Source: Riptortus pedestris (Eukaryota; Arthropoda; Insecta; Hemiptera; Alydidae). From it: a stretch of 64,000 nt of DNA. Of this stretch, positions 1 to 13,309 are shown piece after piece. The stretch's first letter is position 1; each line of letters opens with the position of its first letter. The stretch lies in assembly GCA_019009955.1 (NCBI GenBank), contig CM032233.1, forward strand, positions 98,936,501 through 99,000,500, read 5' to 3'. A program made the position numbers and the translations under genes. The notes beneath the pieces were generated by a model. It had not been told where the DNA came from, searched no databases, and saw nothing but the letters and a program-made list of their open reading frames with translations.

Positions 1-943
1 ATACTAAATATTTGTCCTATTTTTCTTAATAAAATTTTATTTACCTGCCTTATGTGAATACAGCAGGTAAGTCATTCACCATATTCATTATCCATAGGCT
101 TTTAATTTTAAATGTGAACTCCATTGTTAAAATGAGAGTTGATTACCTTAGTACTTTTTGTATTGATGATAGCATTTTAAACTATGCTACATAATTATTT
201 TATTTGTTATACCAGTGGTGTTCAAATTGTCTGTTTCTCATCTAAAACTGATTTAACAAATTATAGTAATAGCAGTTACAGAGGAAGATAAATTAAGTTC
301 CATTTTTCTGGTTCATGTAAGGTGAATTAGAGAAATGGATAAAATTAGATTGAAGTAGTAATTATTTTGGACTAGGAGATAATTGGGGAAGTCAAATAAA
401 AAATTTCATTTCACTGAAACGAGTAAAGGAAATATCTTTAATGGCCTATAGCAATTGAAGTCAATATTAAATTTAACATGCAATAATTTGGCTTATAGTT
501 GTAATTATTTTCTGATTCATTTATTTGATCAATGAATTTTTATTTGGGTTCCTTACAGAATGTTTTTTATCTTTATTATATTACAAGTCATTAAATTTAA
601 ATACTGTATTATTTGTATTTTTAAGTATTGAAGCTAATAAGTAAAAGACTTTAAGAATTAAATTAAAAATCTTTGCCCCATGAGAGAAGCCTTGACATAT
701 TTAAAAGTTAAGTGATATATTTAAAAACTTGAAAAAAACATTATATAAAGGAAAAAGTAAATCAAACTTTGTTTTATTATGTGGAAAAAGAGATTATATT
801 TGTTTATGATATTGCTACTTTATGTTCATCTGTCAATAAAAAGGCTTTATTATTATTTTAACAATACTATTTTCAGCTTACTAGGAGTGTGCTTCTTAAT
901 TCTCGATTCATCTCCTATATCTTCCAAGTTCTGTTTTATATGA
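1..943. other. AT-rich non-coding stretch, probably intron
   Basis: No exon, RNA gene or repeat that I recognise. The stretch lies 5' of the Rab35 exons on their strand, so it is probably intron of that gene, but this is inferred from position only. Confidence 0.4.
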
Positions 944-1800
944 GAGTAGCTAAGGTACCCGGCTTTGCCCGGGAAATCATTTGAGGCTGAATGATAATGG
1001 TATTTTTTTTTTTTTGGCTTTACTTTGTACAATATTTTTACATTTTCCCGTCTCAATGCTGAAGATTTACACCAGAGTCCAGCGTGCTGGGCATATGTTA
1101 ATAATAAAAGTATTTGTTATGTACTTAATTCTACAAAATACACAATATTTTTATATTACCCGTTTCCTGTGCATGTATCTTTCTTTTATATATAACATAA
1201 TCATAGATTATTATATTATTACACCCAAAAATACAGAGATTTGTTGATTTCGATTTAATCTTTTGCGTCCTGTCATATTGTTGACCCCTTCTGCAGTTTT
1301 TGGTGTATACCTCATTCAAACTTCAGTTTACAGCAAAAGTTCATTTTTGCCGAAAAATGAATATTTTACGAAATATCGCGATTTTATATTTCAGATCTCC
1401 CTTATAACCCCCGCTCTTGTTTATACCTCGAAATTTTAATATAGCTTATAATCAGGGAGGTGTTAATACCAAATTACATTTGGAGTTTCATTTAGTTCGG
1501 TTGAGTCTTTTTTGCCGTATAAAATTGTTGTTTTATAGTTTTAAGCATATAACTCATTTATTCTTCGGTATACAACAAAAGTGTATATAACAAAAGTTAC
1601 ACTAAATAACAAAATAAACAACTTGTGTTATATGCATATTTGTCGAAAAACCAATAGGAAACGAAATACTGCTGTTTTTAATTTCAGGCCTCCCTTATAA
1701 CCCCCACTCCGGTTCATCTCAGAGAACATTAATATAGCCTAAAACCAGCTGTTTACGATTCTATAAAGGACATACAGATAAAGTCATTTTTATATATAGA
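944..1800 (+). repeat. Non-coding interspersed repeat with internal tandem units (copy 1 of 3)
   Basis: It begins with a TACCCGGCTTTGCCCGGG palindrome and the phrase ATTTGAGGCTGAATG, which recur at 43130 and, degraded, at 50245. Inside, a unit of about 293 bp marked by a TTTCAG..CTCCCTTATAACCCCC segment occurs twice, near 1390 and 1683. The copy at 43122 has three such units. No coding capacity is seen. The fuller copy ends in a CAAA repeat, which suggests a LINE/SINE-type retroelement, but the class is not established. Confidence 0.6.
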
Positions 1801-1864
1801 TTAAGACGTTGAGGACGCTAAAAATTTCTCGTGGCCGGGCTGGAGAATACAATGTAGAAAGTCA

Positions 1865-1917
1865 CACCATGGGGGCGTGCGCCGGCCGGAGGACTAGACT
1901 GTCCTCACGCCATGGTG
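1865..1917. repeat. GC-rich imperfect hairpin
   Basis: CACCATGG..GGCGTG at 1865-1879 pairs with CACGCCATGGTG at 1906-1917, and GAGGAC at 1889-1894 pairs with GTCCTC at 1901-1906. It is a sharp GC-rich island in very AT-rich DNA, just after the repeat at 944-1800. Function unknown. Confidence 0.5.
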
Positions 1918-2239
1918 GCGTGAGCCGTAGTAAAAATGTTAACTTCTTTGTATTTAACTACTTTCTCAACTGCTTCTGTTTCAAAATATGTATCTATATT
2001 ATCAGTCTTTTTTTTTTATGTTTTTGACAATTTTTTGTCTGGTTTAAGTTTTCCTTTAATATTATTATTAAACTTTGAATTTTATTATTTAGCCCTTCTA
2101 GTGCTTGTTAGAATTATTAAAAGTAATTATATTTGACATCAATACTGTCAATTGAATCATTTGTATATTGAAAATCATTGTCATTACTTTATTATTCCTC
2201 ATATTGATTAATAAGCTCAGATATTGCTTCCATATGAAT

Positions 2240-2243
<4 letters not shown>

Positions 2244-2272
<29 letters not shown>
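2244..2272. repeat. TA microsatellite
   Basis: Uninterrupted TA dinucleotides in non-coding DNA upstream of the Rab35 exons. Confidence 0.9.
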
Positions 2273-2275
<3 letters not shown>

Positions 2276-2994
2276 TTTATGGAAATTCTCAAAAATAATT
2301 TCTGAAACATTAGAAATCAAATTTTATGAAATAGTGATAAGTTACTAATTATGAATAGAAACATCAATTAATGTTTAATTGAATACAAATTCCAGTTACA
2401 ATTATTATTACCATATCAATTGTTGATGTAATTTCTCAGTTATTTATCTTGTATAAACAAATCTGCAAATCATAATTATAATTGTTCTGAAAAGTAACTT
2501 CAAATATAAATAAAATATTTATCAATTTCTTACTTACTATTATCTAATACACAGTCTTTACATGTATGTATGATTGAAATGGTAAATAAAACTTGTTCAT
2601 ACTTTTATAAAGCCTATATCAAATTAAAAAAAAATGCTGAAATTAAATTAAACCGAAATGTAACATGGCTGTACTTTCTGAGGATCCTGAATATTGTGGT
2701 CTTTTACAGGTAGTATAATTAAAACCTCTAATTTTAGAGAATTCATGCATGTGTAACTAAAAATCACATTTGGTAGTAATGTATTTGTTAATTAATTTGT
2801 AGCCAGCAAAGAAAATATCTGCAAAAAAACTAGGCAACCATCTGGAAAAAGTTCAGGGTGTTCAGTGCTCCAATCTTTCCAGATAGCACAACGTTCATGT
2901 AATTTTCCTCATTCACATTTTTTATTTTTTATTGATAGTAAGAATGAACAACACGGGTAGTAAATAATTAATAATTAAATTATTTATTGTGTGA

Positions 2995-3095
2995 GAGACT
3001 AAGCAGGTTAGAGCCTTATTACATCAACCAGGACCCGAGCTTGGGCCTCCTGGGTTTCTAGGCGTGTGCATTATCAAACCACTACAGATATGGGC
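2995..3095 (-). repeat. tRNA-like SINE relic (weak)
   Basis: On the minus strand there is a TAGTGGTTTGATAATGC segment resembling a pol III A box and a GCTCGGGTCCTGG segment resembling a B box, spaced as in a tRNA head. No clean tail or target duplication was found and the cloverleaf is not convincing, so this is at best an old SINE or tRNA pseudogene. Confidence 0.3.
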
Positions 3096-3564
3096 AGCAG
3101 CAGAAATGATCAATTCTACTATTCAAAATAATGCTGGACATCATTTTTGGAGAAGCTGGCTTTTCAAAAATTATGTTAGCCTATATCTCTGGAGTAGTTG
3201 ACTAGCTAGAAGCTTGGGATCAGGTCCTAAAAGATGTAAAAAGTTGTTCTCTTCTATCAGAAATAATAAATTTATTTAGTTCCATTGTTTTCACATAAAT
3301 TCTCAATGAATATTGTATAGTTTGGCTCTATACAAAAAGAAAAGAAAAAAAAAACATTGACACCAAACCACAAAGATATTTACAATGAATGGAAATATGC
3401 TTACACTCTTTAACCTATATAATGAATTAGCAAAAATGTTTTTCTTAAATAAATTTAATTACGAATTGTTAACATACTAATCTATTTAATTTCAATTTAA
3501 TTGAAAATAATGAAACTAAAATAAACTAAGGATTAGTTTCTTTAGAATATCATTACAACATATT

Positions 3565-3584
3565 GTGAGTGTGTGTGTGTGTGT
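3565..3584. repeat. GT microsatellite
   Basis: Short run of GT dinucleotides in non-coding DNA. Confidence 0.8.
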
Positions 3585-4743
3585 TTGTATATACATATTG
3601 TTCGATGAATGATACATTTCATAAGTCATACCTAGATTATTTAATTTAGTACAATAGCCATAACTTGTTGTGAATTTCTTTTTATCTTTTTGAAATTACC
3701 TTGGCTTGATGATTTATATTATATTTGAAAATTGAAGAATTGTCTGAGTAAAGTTCCACAAGCTACAGTATTTTTAAAATATTTAGATATTTTATTCAGC
3801 CCGTGGTAATTTGTTTTTATACAATATTTTAAAATCTGGAAGGAAGATTGGAATTGTTTATTGATATTCTTTATTGATGTAAATGATACTTTATTTTTCT
3901 CATTACATCTTGATAGTTGTTGTTTGAATCAATTCATCAAAACTTGGAAATGATCCTTTTTCCATTAGCAGACATCTTGCTAATGTTCCATATTTCTTGC
4001 AAATACTGAAAGACTATTGGTGTGTTTTCTTTGTGCTATAAAATCACTATTCGCTTGCATTAATAAGCCTTTAACTAATTTACAAGTCACTTCCTCCAAA
4101 AATGTCCACTCTGAATGATTACTATTTAAACTATTTAGTGATATCAGTGAGCATCCATCTTCCCCATTGACCTTGGGATGTAAGCAAGAGTTTCAATCAT
4201 GTTTCATTGGTGGTAGTGATCCTTGTTTCCGGCCATTGTCCACTAGAAAATTTTGATACACTTTCTTGGAACTGGAACATCAATTTTATAAATTACTTCT
4301 TTCTCGATACTTGGCATAAATATCTAAATTTAAAATTTCTGTTTGTTGTGGTATTCAAGTTACTAAAACATTAGTGAATTTCTTCCTCTTGTTTACTTAT
4401 TAACTCTTTCACATTGCCGGGGATAGGATATCTTATAATTTATTTCTATACATGTCTGAAGCCCAGTGGTTTTAAATGCCTTTGATATTTCTAAAGTAAA
4501 AATTTCTCCTTAAATTGTTTTACAATACATCTCCTCAAACGTTGTGTAATATGAGTGATACTCAACTAAACCAGTTGATATACTCATTCTGACCAGCAAC
4601 AACTCTTACTGACACTTCTATTCAGTCTTATGAAAACTCTGTCTTATCACAGATTGGCTTCAATCTCTTGCTGTGTTGTCATTTATGTATTTAGTATGTT
4701 TTCATGTTTACCTTAGGAAAATGTATATTGCCTTTATTTTCAG

Positions 4744-5568
4744 TTGGAAATAAGAATGATACTCCAGATAGCAAAGTTGTTTTAACTGAAGATGCTCAAA
4801 GATTTGCTGACCAAATGTCAATACAATTATTTGAAACAAGTGCAAAAGAAAATATTAATGTAGAAGAGGTAAGTGCTTTGGCATGATTAAATGGAATATA
4901 ATTAAAGAGGAGATTTATTTGTCTTAATTTAAATTAGCTGTTTATTATAAGGTTTTAAAAAGTTAGGTAAATGAGTTTTTATGATTTTGTTTTTATATAT
5001 AAGCACCCCACATAATCATTTGCTTTTTAGGAAATGTTACTGATACCAACAATGAAATTTTGTTGTCATAAAAACATGGACTGTGGGATTACAGTTAAAG
5101 CTTAGACTTCTTAGAATGGCTTCATTGATGCAGCCCTTCTACAAGTTTTAAAACATTCATGCCCACCATAACTTTGGTTTAAAAGAATAACACCAAGTCT
5201 TGTTGGGCAAGGCATTTTCTGAAGAAGAAAGACTGAACTTTTTAAAGATATTACTTTATTTATTAGAATTAAGAAGTTAGAATAAATTGGTCATTCATCT
5301 TCATTATATTTAAATAATTTAATGTACTTGAATGCAGAAAACTTGTAGTTTATCCATTCATAACATTCATTTATCATTTATTTAAATAAATTCGAGGTTC
5401 AGGCTTAATTGATCTACTGATTCAACAAACATTTTTTTTTAGATGTTTATGGCAATAACACGGCAAGTGCTGCGTTCTAAGAAAGAGCGAAAAGAACGTC
5501 AAGCAAATCAAAACAATGACACAGTAAATCTGAGAAAACCACATAAAAGCAAAAAGAAGTTTTGTTAG
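4744..5568 (+). CDS. Rab35: Rab35 small GTPase, last two coding exons (5' partial)
   Basis: Rab35 is a membrane-anchored small GTPase of endocytic recycling and actin or membrane dynamics. Coding exons are 4744-4868 (acceptor TTTTCAG, donor GTAAGT) and 5443-5568 (acceptor TTTTAG, stop TAG 5566-5568). The first encodes the G4 motif GNKND, then ITED-type VLTEDAQRFADQM and the G5 motif ETSAKEN; the second encodes MFMAITRQVLRSKKERKER, a basic hypervariable tail and the terminus KKKFC. The order QLFETSAKEN-VEEMF matches Rab35 better than Rab1 or Rab8. The G1-G3 motifs and the switch regions are not visible, so the 5' exons lie off the left edge or in small exons I did not find. The tail has one terminal Cys where the family usually has two, which would allow only single prenylation. 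Family assignment is firm. Confidence 0.93.
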
Positions 5569-8500
5569 CAATGAATCAAGAATCTCCCTTCGGACATTCC
5601 AATGTTAATAATATATACATATATATTTTTTATTTAGTAACTACTAGTTTACCTTAGCAAATTTATATAACAAATTTTAAATTGTACACATTTCTTATTT
5701 GCCTTAGATTGTCTTTAAGGCAGCTAAAGTATTTAAAGTGATATAAACCTGTTTTAATTATTTTAATGGAATATTGAAATCAAACTAGACACAATTTTAT
5801 TGTTTATTTTTATTTGTAAGGGTTATCAGCAATGTAAGTTACAGATATCAGAAATGACTAATGAATTTACTTAATTATATATTATTGAATAACTGGGAAG
5901 GCTGGAGGATTATATATATCAAAACCTTCAAACTAATGAAACCAGTGTACTATTTGTACAATATGAATTATTTATACATTTTTATTTCCAATAATATCCA
6001 GAAGTCATTTAGTCTTTCAGTTATGCATTAACTTATAGTTGTTTAGTATTTAGAATTGAGAACATTAGAGAAACTGGTTGAATTTAGTTTAAACTAAACA
6101 TTTTAAAAGGTTAATTATTTGTATAAAATTATATAAAGTCTTTCATAGACTAGGAAGTTAATTAATGACTTACATAAGGTATTATTATTACAAATAGAAT
6201 TATCTATATAAAAAAGTATCATATATTCTAGAAATCCTTCAGACTCATTTATTTACATTAAACTATTCACTCTTTCGGTCTCTCATGTGTATGGATGCAC
6301 TGCACACACGTCCACACGCGCACATGTTCTCACTCAATCATACTTACACTGCTTATTGCAATATTCCATTTTTTAAGATATTAATTAATTAATTAATAAT
6401 TTTGACTGTAGCAGATGAGAGGATAGTACATAGTTTTTTATTGTTATTTCAAAATTTGTCATTATGAATGCGATTTCTTTCCCTGATTCCCCATTGTAGA
6501 GGTTAGGTAAGCCATTCTTTCATATAGCATTTATTAATATTTTTGAGTTATTCACCATTATATATTTTCTAGCACTACTTCACTTATAGACTTAATATTC
6601 ATTACTATGAAAAATGTGTATTCCTTAAAATAAACAATTCAATAATTATGGGTGATAAATAACAATTCAGATATGATGTATTAAGTTGCTACTTATATTA
6701 CTTAACTTAATTGCTGATGACCCTTTTTAACTCTTTTAAATTAATGCAGTGGCTTTAATATTCTAGTTTTACATAATGTAAGTTTATTAGTTAAATATAT
6801 TTATTTAAAAATATTTTCAAATATATTACATGTTTATGATCAGTTGCATCCTTTATAAGTGTAGAATGTATCTTACTTGTCATGAAAAGGGAGGGTGTGT
6901 TTAAGCTAAACTAATATTTTACTGAAATGTTACTTGAATAATATTCATGTTCATATATAATCTTTCTTCATTTTGTCTCCAAGTGGACTCATAACATATT
7001 AATTTTGTTGTCCAATACAGAGGAAACCTTTCACAAATTCCTTTATCTATCTACCTTTTTCACTTATTTGTAGGGGACTCAGTTCATCTTATCATTCATT
7101 GAGGCTTCTTTGAAGCTAAAATAAATATAAGTGAATTGAAATAATAAATTTGAAATACTTTTAATGAAATCAATTTTTGCTTTCTCAGATTACTTTTAGT
7201 TGGGGAGAAGAAATGGTAACATAATTCACAGCATTTATTTTTTAACAATTTAATTCATCACACTTTATATTGATCCAAATTCAGGATAAATATGGCACAT
7301 TCAATGCAAAGGAATAATTAATTTTCTTGAATGAATACTATTATTATTTGTGAATGTTCTTAATTATTTCTTCTAAAGATTTAATATTGATGTTTTTTTT
7401 TCTCTAAAGATGGAGTCTTTTGGTTTTTACAAACCAAAAATTTATTAGTTAATTAAATGAAGGGAGAATCATTTAACACTAAATGCCTGTGTCTCAACAA
7501 TTTCTTCTGAAATATTTTTTTAATCACCCGTAACAAGAAAGGAGTACAGAAAATTCTATTGATATTCTAAGCCACACTAAATTAATACTAGGGTAAATGG
7601 GATTGAGATTCAAAATCCTCTTTTTCTTAGATAGCCCTAAAGAAAACAAAACAATGCATTTAAAAGTTAGTTAACATTTTTTTAGCACATGAAGGATTAG
7701 TTTTACCAGTATATAAAATTTTATTTTTGTCTTTGTTGATGGGGCCCATCATTATTTTCTAATTTTGAAGTTGGCAAGTGCTTTCATTGGGAAGGCACAG
7801 TCTTCGAACCTATATACCTACTGAGTAAGTTAGTTTGTAATGATTATTTTTATCTCGTATGGTCTGTATTGTGCTCTTGACCTTTGAGCCATTGACAATC
7901 TTGGAGTAGGGTTTATTACATGTTGTATGTATTGAAAATGTTTACTACCCATATTCAACAGTGTATAATCAGCTACTATTGACCGTCTCCTCCAACTGAT
8001 TTAACAATTTGGTTTTAAGTATCTATATTCTATTTTTTCAAATACGTAATTGGTTTCTACTGAATGCCGATACTTCATAGAAATACCACTCACTCCCTCC
8101 CAGAAGTCATAATTTTTAGATTTATATTACATGAGTGTTAAAAATAATTATAGTATTACAACATTTCTACTGGTCATTCTCTTGGTATGGTTATAGCCGT
8201 TATTTTTTCTGCTCAGTAACATTTCATAAATCTGTTTTAGTTATATATAGATTATTTTACATTCTCAAAGGCACACCAAATAACAAAATAAAATAAAAAG
8301 AGGGAATATTGTGATTAGAGTTTTAAAATTAACTTTTTTATTAGTTCCAGCTGACTCAAGCTTCTTTTAAAAATAAATAAAGTATCTAAGCATTATTTGG
8401 CAGTTGAATATCTATATTCTAACTATTTAAGCAATCCGTCATTACAAAATATTCAGAATTCATTCTCTCTCAGAATTTAACACTTAATATGTTTAAAATC

Positions 8501-8817
8501 TCTCCTATGTAGAATGATTGTAACCTAGGTTTTTTGCCTTGTGATTCCACAATAAATTTATGTTGACAAGAAAATGGTCAACATAAACAAATTCAAAGTA
8601 TTCTTGCCAAATATGATTTGCCTTTGAAATAATAATGGATGATTCCATAATTGTCTAATAATTATGGCTATAAAATAAAGTAAATAGAAATGCGCCAGAA
8701 AAATATTATAAGCCTGTAAGCCCATGAAACTTTCTTTATATACAGCTATTGTATTTTATGAGGTTAAATCGATCTTAGCTATATTTACAACAAATTTTGT
8801 GGACACATTTTTTTTTT
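5569..8817 (+). other. Rab35 3' UTR and intergenic DNA
   Basis: Starts at the Rab35 stop. Several AATAAA-type signals occur (for example near 6630 and 7120), so the 3' UTR end cannot be fixed. No other coding potential is seen. A stretch at 6295-6320 is purine/pyrimidine-rich CACACG. Confidence 0.4.
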
Positions 8818-8818
8818 T

Positions 8819-8892
8819 GTATATTCTTCATAGTTTCATGGCAAGAGTCACAAAGTGAGTGAACCTTGCTATGAAACTATGAAGAACATATA
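8819..8892. repeat. 28-bp imperfect inverted repeat (hairpin)
   Basis: The left arm (8819-8845) contains TTCTTCATAGTTTCAT and the right arm (8865-8892) its complement ATGAAACTATGAAGAA, with about 19 bases between. Pairing runs about 28 bp with three mismatches. The total of about 74 nt is the size of a microRNA precursor or a tiny fold-back element; I cannot tell which. Confidence 0.75.
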
Positions 8893-11520
8893 AAAATATT
8901 GGGTCCAGAATAAGATTTTTTTTTTATCATAAATTTTGATTCCAGTTTAGTGGCTTTTTCAATTTCCCTTTATTTTTTACTGTTGCAGTTTTTCTTAAAT
9001 TTAATCAACTGCTTTTTATGCTGCTAATAATTATTTATTTCAAATTTGTTTCCTTTGAAACTACGAACCATTGTTATTAAAATAGGATGCATGGGATTGG
9101 ATATATTCTCTGCTTCTGTATCACAAGTTCAGAGTTAAAATTTCTCTTCTCTTTACAGTACAGATATTCATTAAAATAAAATTTTTGTTTATATGTTTTT
9201 ATATTTAGTAATATGTATATTAAATATAATTTCCTTCATAATATAGCGATATATCTTCTCCCATTTGTGTTGTATATGTATGTGCGTAAATATATGTTTA
9301 TACACACATACATAGAAATATCCAAAAGAATACTTTAACCCATTTACACCCCCGAATGTTGGAGAAGCATGTCAATTTTGTAATGTGTAATTATTCTCTT
9401 GTTTCATGTAAAAATGATATGAATTTATTGTATATTTTTGTAAATATTATCGTATATAATGTATAATATTACTGTGTAAAGTTATGTTATTGTAACTCTA
9501 TTATTGTCTTGAATTACATGCTCAAAATATTAGCAATACATGGCTAAAAGCCAATTTTCCTTCTGTTTTAATATTTATTTGATATTAGATCCTTTTTTTA
9601 TTTATAAAAAGAGTTTCTCAACTATTTATGAACTTTAATTTGTTGACTTAATAATACATATAATGTAATGAGCAATTTGGTTCCTTTTGTGATTATAATT
9701 ATTTTTTTAAGTGGCTTCCCTGAAAGTCGAATTTGTAAATTGTGTATAGACTTTACAAATTTTTTCATATTTATAAATTTTATATGTATAGTGGGGCCAA
9801 TTATAAACATTACACCAAGCTCTATCAAGTTACCTTTAATATATGTTTATTTTCCTTTGTTTGATAATTTATAAAAGGGAGAAGAAAAAATAATCAGTTT
9901 ATTTGACGGCTACATTATGTTTTTTTTTTATCAGTTCATCACAGGATAAAAAAAAAAAAAAAAAAACACCAATAAATTTGGAATATGTGAAATAAAATAT
10001 TGCTTTTCATTTATGACTTTTATCTTAACGTAGAATATTACCACCTCTAATGATCAGAAGTTCTTAAGTAGTCTCTGAAGGGTATAAATGAATTACTGAA
10101 TTATTAAGAAAAAATAAAACCACTTCATTTACATTATAACTTTTCAGGTATAAAGTTAACATTTAGACCTTTCAGCTTGTCCATATTGTACTAAAATTAC
10201 TAATTGAGTCCCATAATAAGGATAAAAGGGACTAGTGCATGCCAGGTTACTGTGATATATGTATCAATGCTTTAGACTCATTTCTGATGTAAAGTGTTAA
10301 CAAAAACTTTGGTATTTAGGCAGTGACTCAGTACCTTCTCCAGTGAATCACATTCTCCTCAATTCACAAGTTATAGACATATTACATTAAAAAATTGAAT
10401 AAGTTTTTATTACCTGCTTAATGAAATTAAGTTTGATTTGAAATGAATTTGGTCGTGCAACTTGCAACAAGTGCAGAGTACTGTGGTTAGTCTTTTAAGC
10501 AATCAATATTGAACGAAAATTTTAATATTAATTCATTACAGTTTTTCACATTTGATAAACTATCTAATAAGATCTTTCTTGAAATTTCTTGTCAATTTGC
10601 ACAATATCTTTAAAAAAATATTTTAACCAAATGTTACTTACGTGTTCTCCCCAAATAGTATATTTTTATACTTGTTTCAATGTCTTCTGTTGTATTTGAC
10701 AAATCTATTAAATACTGAATATAAGTAAATTAACTGATTCTATGATAATTTTTAGTTTTAAAAAGTAACTAATTTAAAAGTATACAACCTTGAATATTTT
10801 AGAATTGATATGAAACATTTCAAAAATCATGGAAATTCAGTCCATAAATACAAATATAAAAACTGATAAATAAGGGTTTGATTAGTTACTATAATTTTCC
10901 TATTATCTGTATTCAAAAGTTTCATTTTATGGTAAATTTAAGGGTTACCTATTTTTGGGTTTATAATAATTGATTTGTTCCCCATTCTAAATAGGTGGGA
11001 TTACATATTAGAGTTTGCTTCTTCTTTATTCAAGTAGCTACTCAATTGCCTCATGCTACTTAGAGGGTTTCGCGAATCAGGTAAAGAGTCCAATCTCAAT
11101 ACATGGTATCTTCATGGCTCAATGAAATTTATTGTGCAATCCCCTGGACTTTAACCTAACATCTCTTGTGCTGTAGTATAGTGTTTTTACTCACTAGAGC
11201 TCATTCACCTCTAAATAGTAAGTATTCAGTATATGCTTAATTCATATGCAATTGAAAATATATTGCTGAGTGTGTTCCATCAATTTAATTATTTTATTAA
11301 TAGCCAATAATGTCATTGGATCGGAAAAATAATTTTCTAAATCATTTTTCTTTTTTTAACTTCTACATTCTACTTTTGTATTGTAACTATTATTTCTAGC
11401 TCCTTTTCAGCGGTGTATTCTACCAATATACTTCATAACAACAGTTATTATGGATTAGATTCACCTATTAAAATTTATGAAATTAAAAAGTCTTAACAGG
11501 TCTTAAATTACTCTCTAATG
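8893..11520. other. Intergenic AT-rich DNA
   Basis: Many stops in all frames. The only ORFs are short AT-rich frames at 9622-9874, which overlap on both strands and resemble nothing known. Poly-A and poly-T runs lie near 9920 and 9950. No gene found. Confidence 0.4.
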
Positions 11521-11524
11521 ATAA

Positions 11525-12385
11525 TAGACAATATATATAGTTTGTTATCACTCTAGCTGTCAGAGCTTTTGTTTGATTTAATCCCAATGAATAGCATTTC
11601 TTGTAACACTAAACAAAAAATTTGTTGAGGGCTGAAATCGGACCTGGGGAATGGGGGGGGGGTTTAGAGGGAGGCAAAATGGAAATTTCAAAATATCTCT
11701 GTTATTAAGAGTGGGGTTCGAATAATTGTATTTAACTAATCTTGTTGCAATTTTTCTATAAATGTTGTTCTGTAAAATTTGTCGCTATGTCGAATATTAA
11801 CAGAGATATTTGCATTTTTTAATTTTCACCCTTCAGTAATCCTCTTATAGTCATCAAACGTTAAACAACAATAATCCAATATCATGAAACTTGTTATTCC
11901 AAGCTTAAATATTGTTTTCAACAGGCTTGTATTATGTGAGATACATACAAACACGTTGTGTGATGGCATCGTCAATTAAAATTGTACATTCTTGACTTCG
12001 AAATAGTTTTTTATCTATACCATACTCGATATTTAACCGGTTCTTTCAAAAATAAAGATACAATAATATCCTTAATTTCTGAAATATGGTGAAGGAATTT
12101 GAATATTTAAAATATCTGTTATTATGAGTTGGATCGTAAAATATTATAGATTCAATATTGTATACTACTAATGCTACACAATTGTTGTTTTACGCATTTT
12201 CTCGTAACTCAGATATTAAGCGAATTATTCGTACTTTCTTGTTTTCAGCCTTCAATAAAACTCCTCTTCAGTTCATGGGATTTTTATTTATAATTAGAGG
12301 ATATATGGTGAGGTTAGATCACTAGCGTGTCACCGACAAATGGGAAGTCTGCTTAGTTTACAAGGTCCCTGGTGAAAGAATTTTT
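11525..12385 (-). mobile_element. Old Helentron-like element copy (HINE family)
   Basis: In reverse orientation it carries the family landmarks: GCTGAAATCGGACC, the G-rich run followed by TTTAGAGGGAGG, AAATATCTCTGTTATTA, the AATATTAACAGAGATATTTGCATTT block, and a 5' terminus reading GTCTGCTTAGTTTACAAGG near 12350. It is strongly diverged from the copies at 48-55 kb. Confidence 0.7.
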
Positions 12386-12790
12386 TAATTTTCAGTCTAC
12401 AGTAAAACCCTACTACACCCCCTTTTAGTCATCCCTCATAAACATTAAGCCAATATATCACGAAACACCTTGTTCCTCACTTAAACACCAAATATTGTTT
12501 TCAATGGACCTTATATGGGATATATGCAAATAGGTTGAGTGGAGATGAAGATGTCATCAATTAAGGTTTTACTACTAGGTTCAGTAATTAAGGTTTGAAA
12601 ATGTTTATTTGATCTATACCATACTCGACTTTAATCGTTTCTTTCAACACTAAAGATAATAGTTAATAGCTGAAACTGGACCCGGAATGGGGGAATCAGA
12701 AAATTCGAAATATCTATTATTATTAACAGGATCGAAAAATGTTATAGAACCAATATTGTGTAACTATTGATGCTCACAACTGTTGTTGTG
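12386..12790 (-). mobile_element. Second degraded HINE-family fragment
   Basis: Repeats GCTGAAACTGGACCC, AAATTCGAAATATCTATTATTATTA and GTTATAGAACCAATATTG of the same family directly after the previous copy, so two relics lie in tandem. The 3' boundary is unclear. Confidence 0.55.
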
Positions 12791-13309
12791 ACCGCTGAAA
12801 GGGCGCTGCCTTTGACTTAAGAAAGTTTAAAAAATTATAATCCGTACAGATATATTTTTCTTGTTGTTATGTTACGTTACTTATTTTTTTGAGATATTTA
12901 CGAGTTTGTTTTTGACTTATAAAAGTTGTTTTTATTGTAACCATTGAAGTTGTTTTTATTATAACCAATGGGTTCGATGGGCATTTCGGATTAACTTAAG
13001 TGCTCTTTGAAAAATCCAAACCAGCCACTGGCCAGTCCAGACCTGTGTTGTCTATGCAACTTTCTTGTATTCAGTCTTTAGTAAACCCAGTTTTCTGCTC
13101 CTTGGATTTTTACTTAGAAATAGAGGGGGGTCATTTTTTATCAGCTCAATGAACCCATTTTAACCCAAACAATTTTAGAATATCCTAATATTTTGTATGC
13201 TAGTAGTAGGTACTGGTGAATAAGAAAAATATGAATTTTTTTTTTTTTTTTTCAAAATTCCTAGACGTGGCTTGTACTTGTATTAAGTGTATTTCAAAAT
13301 GAGCATATA

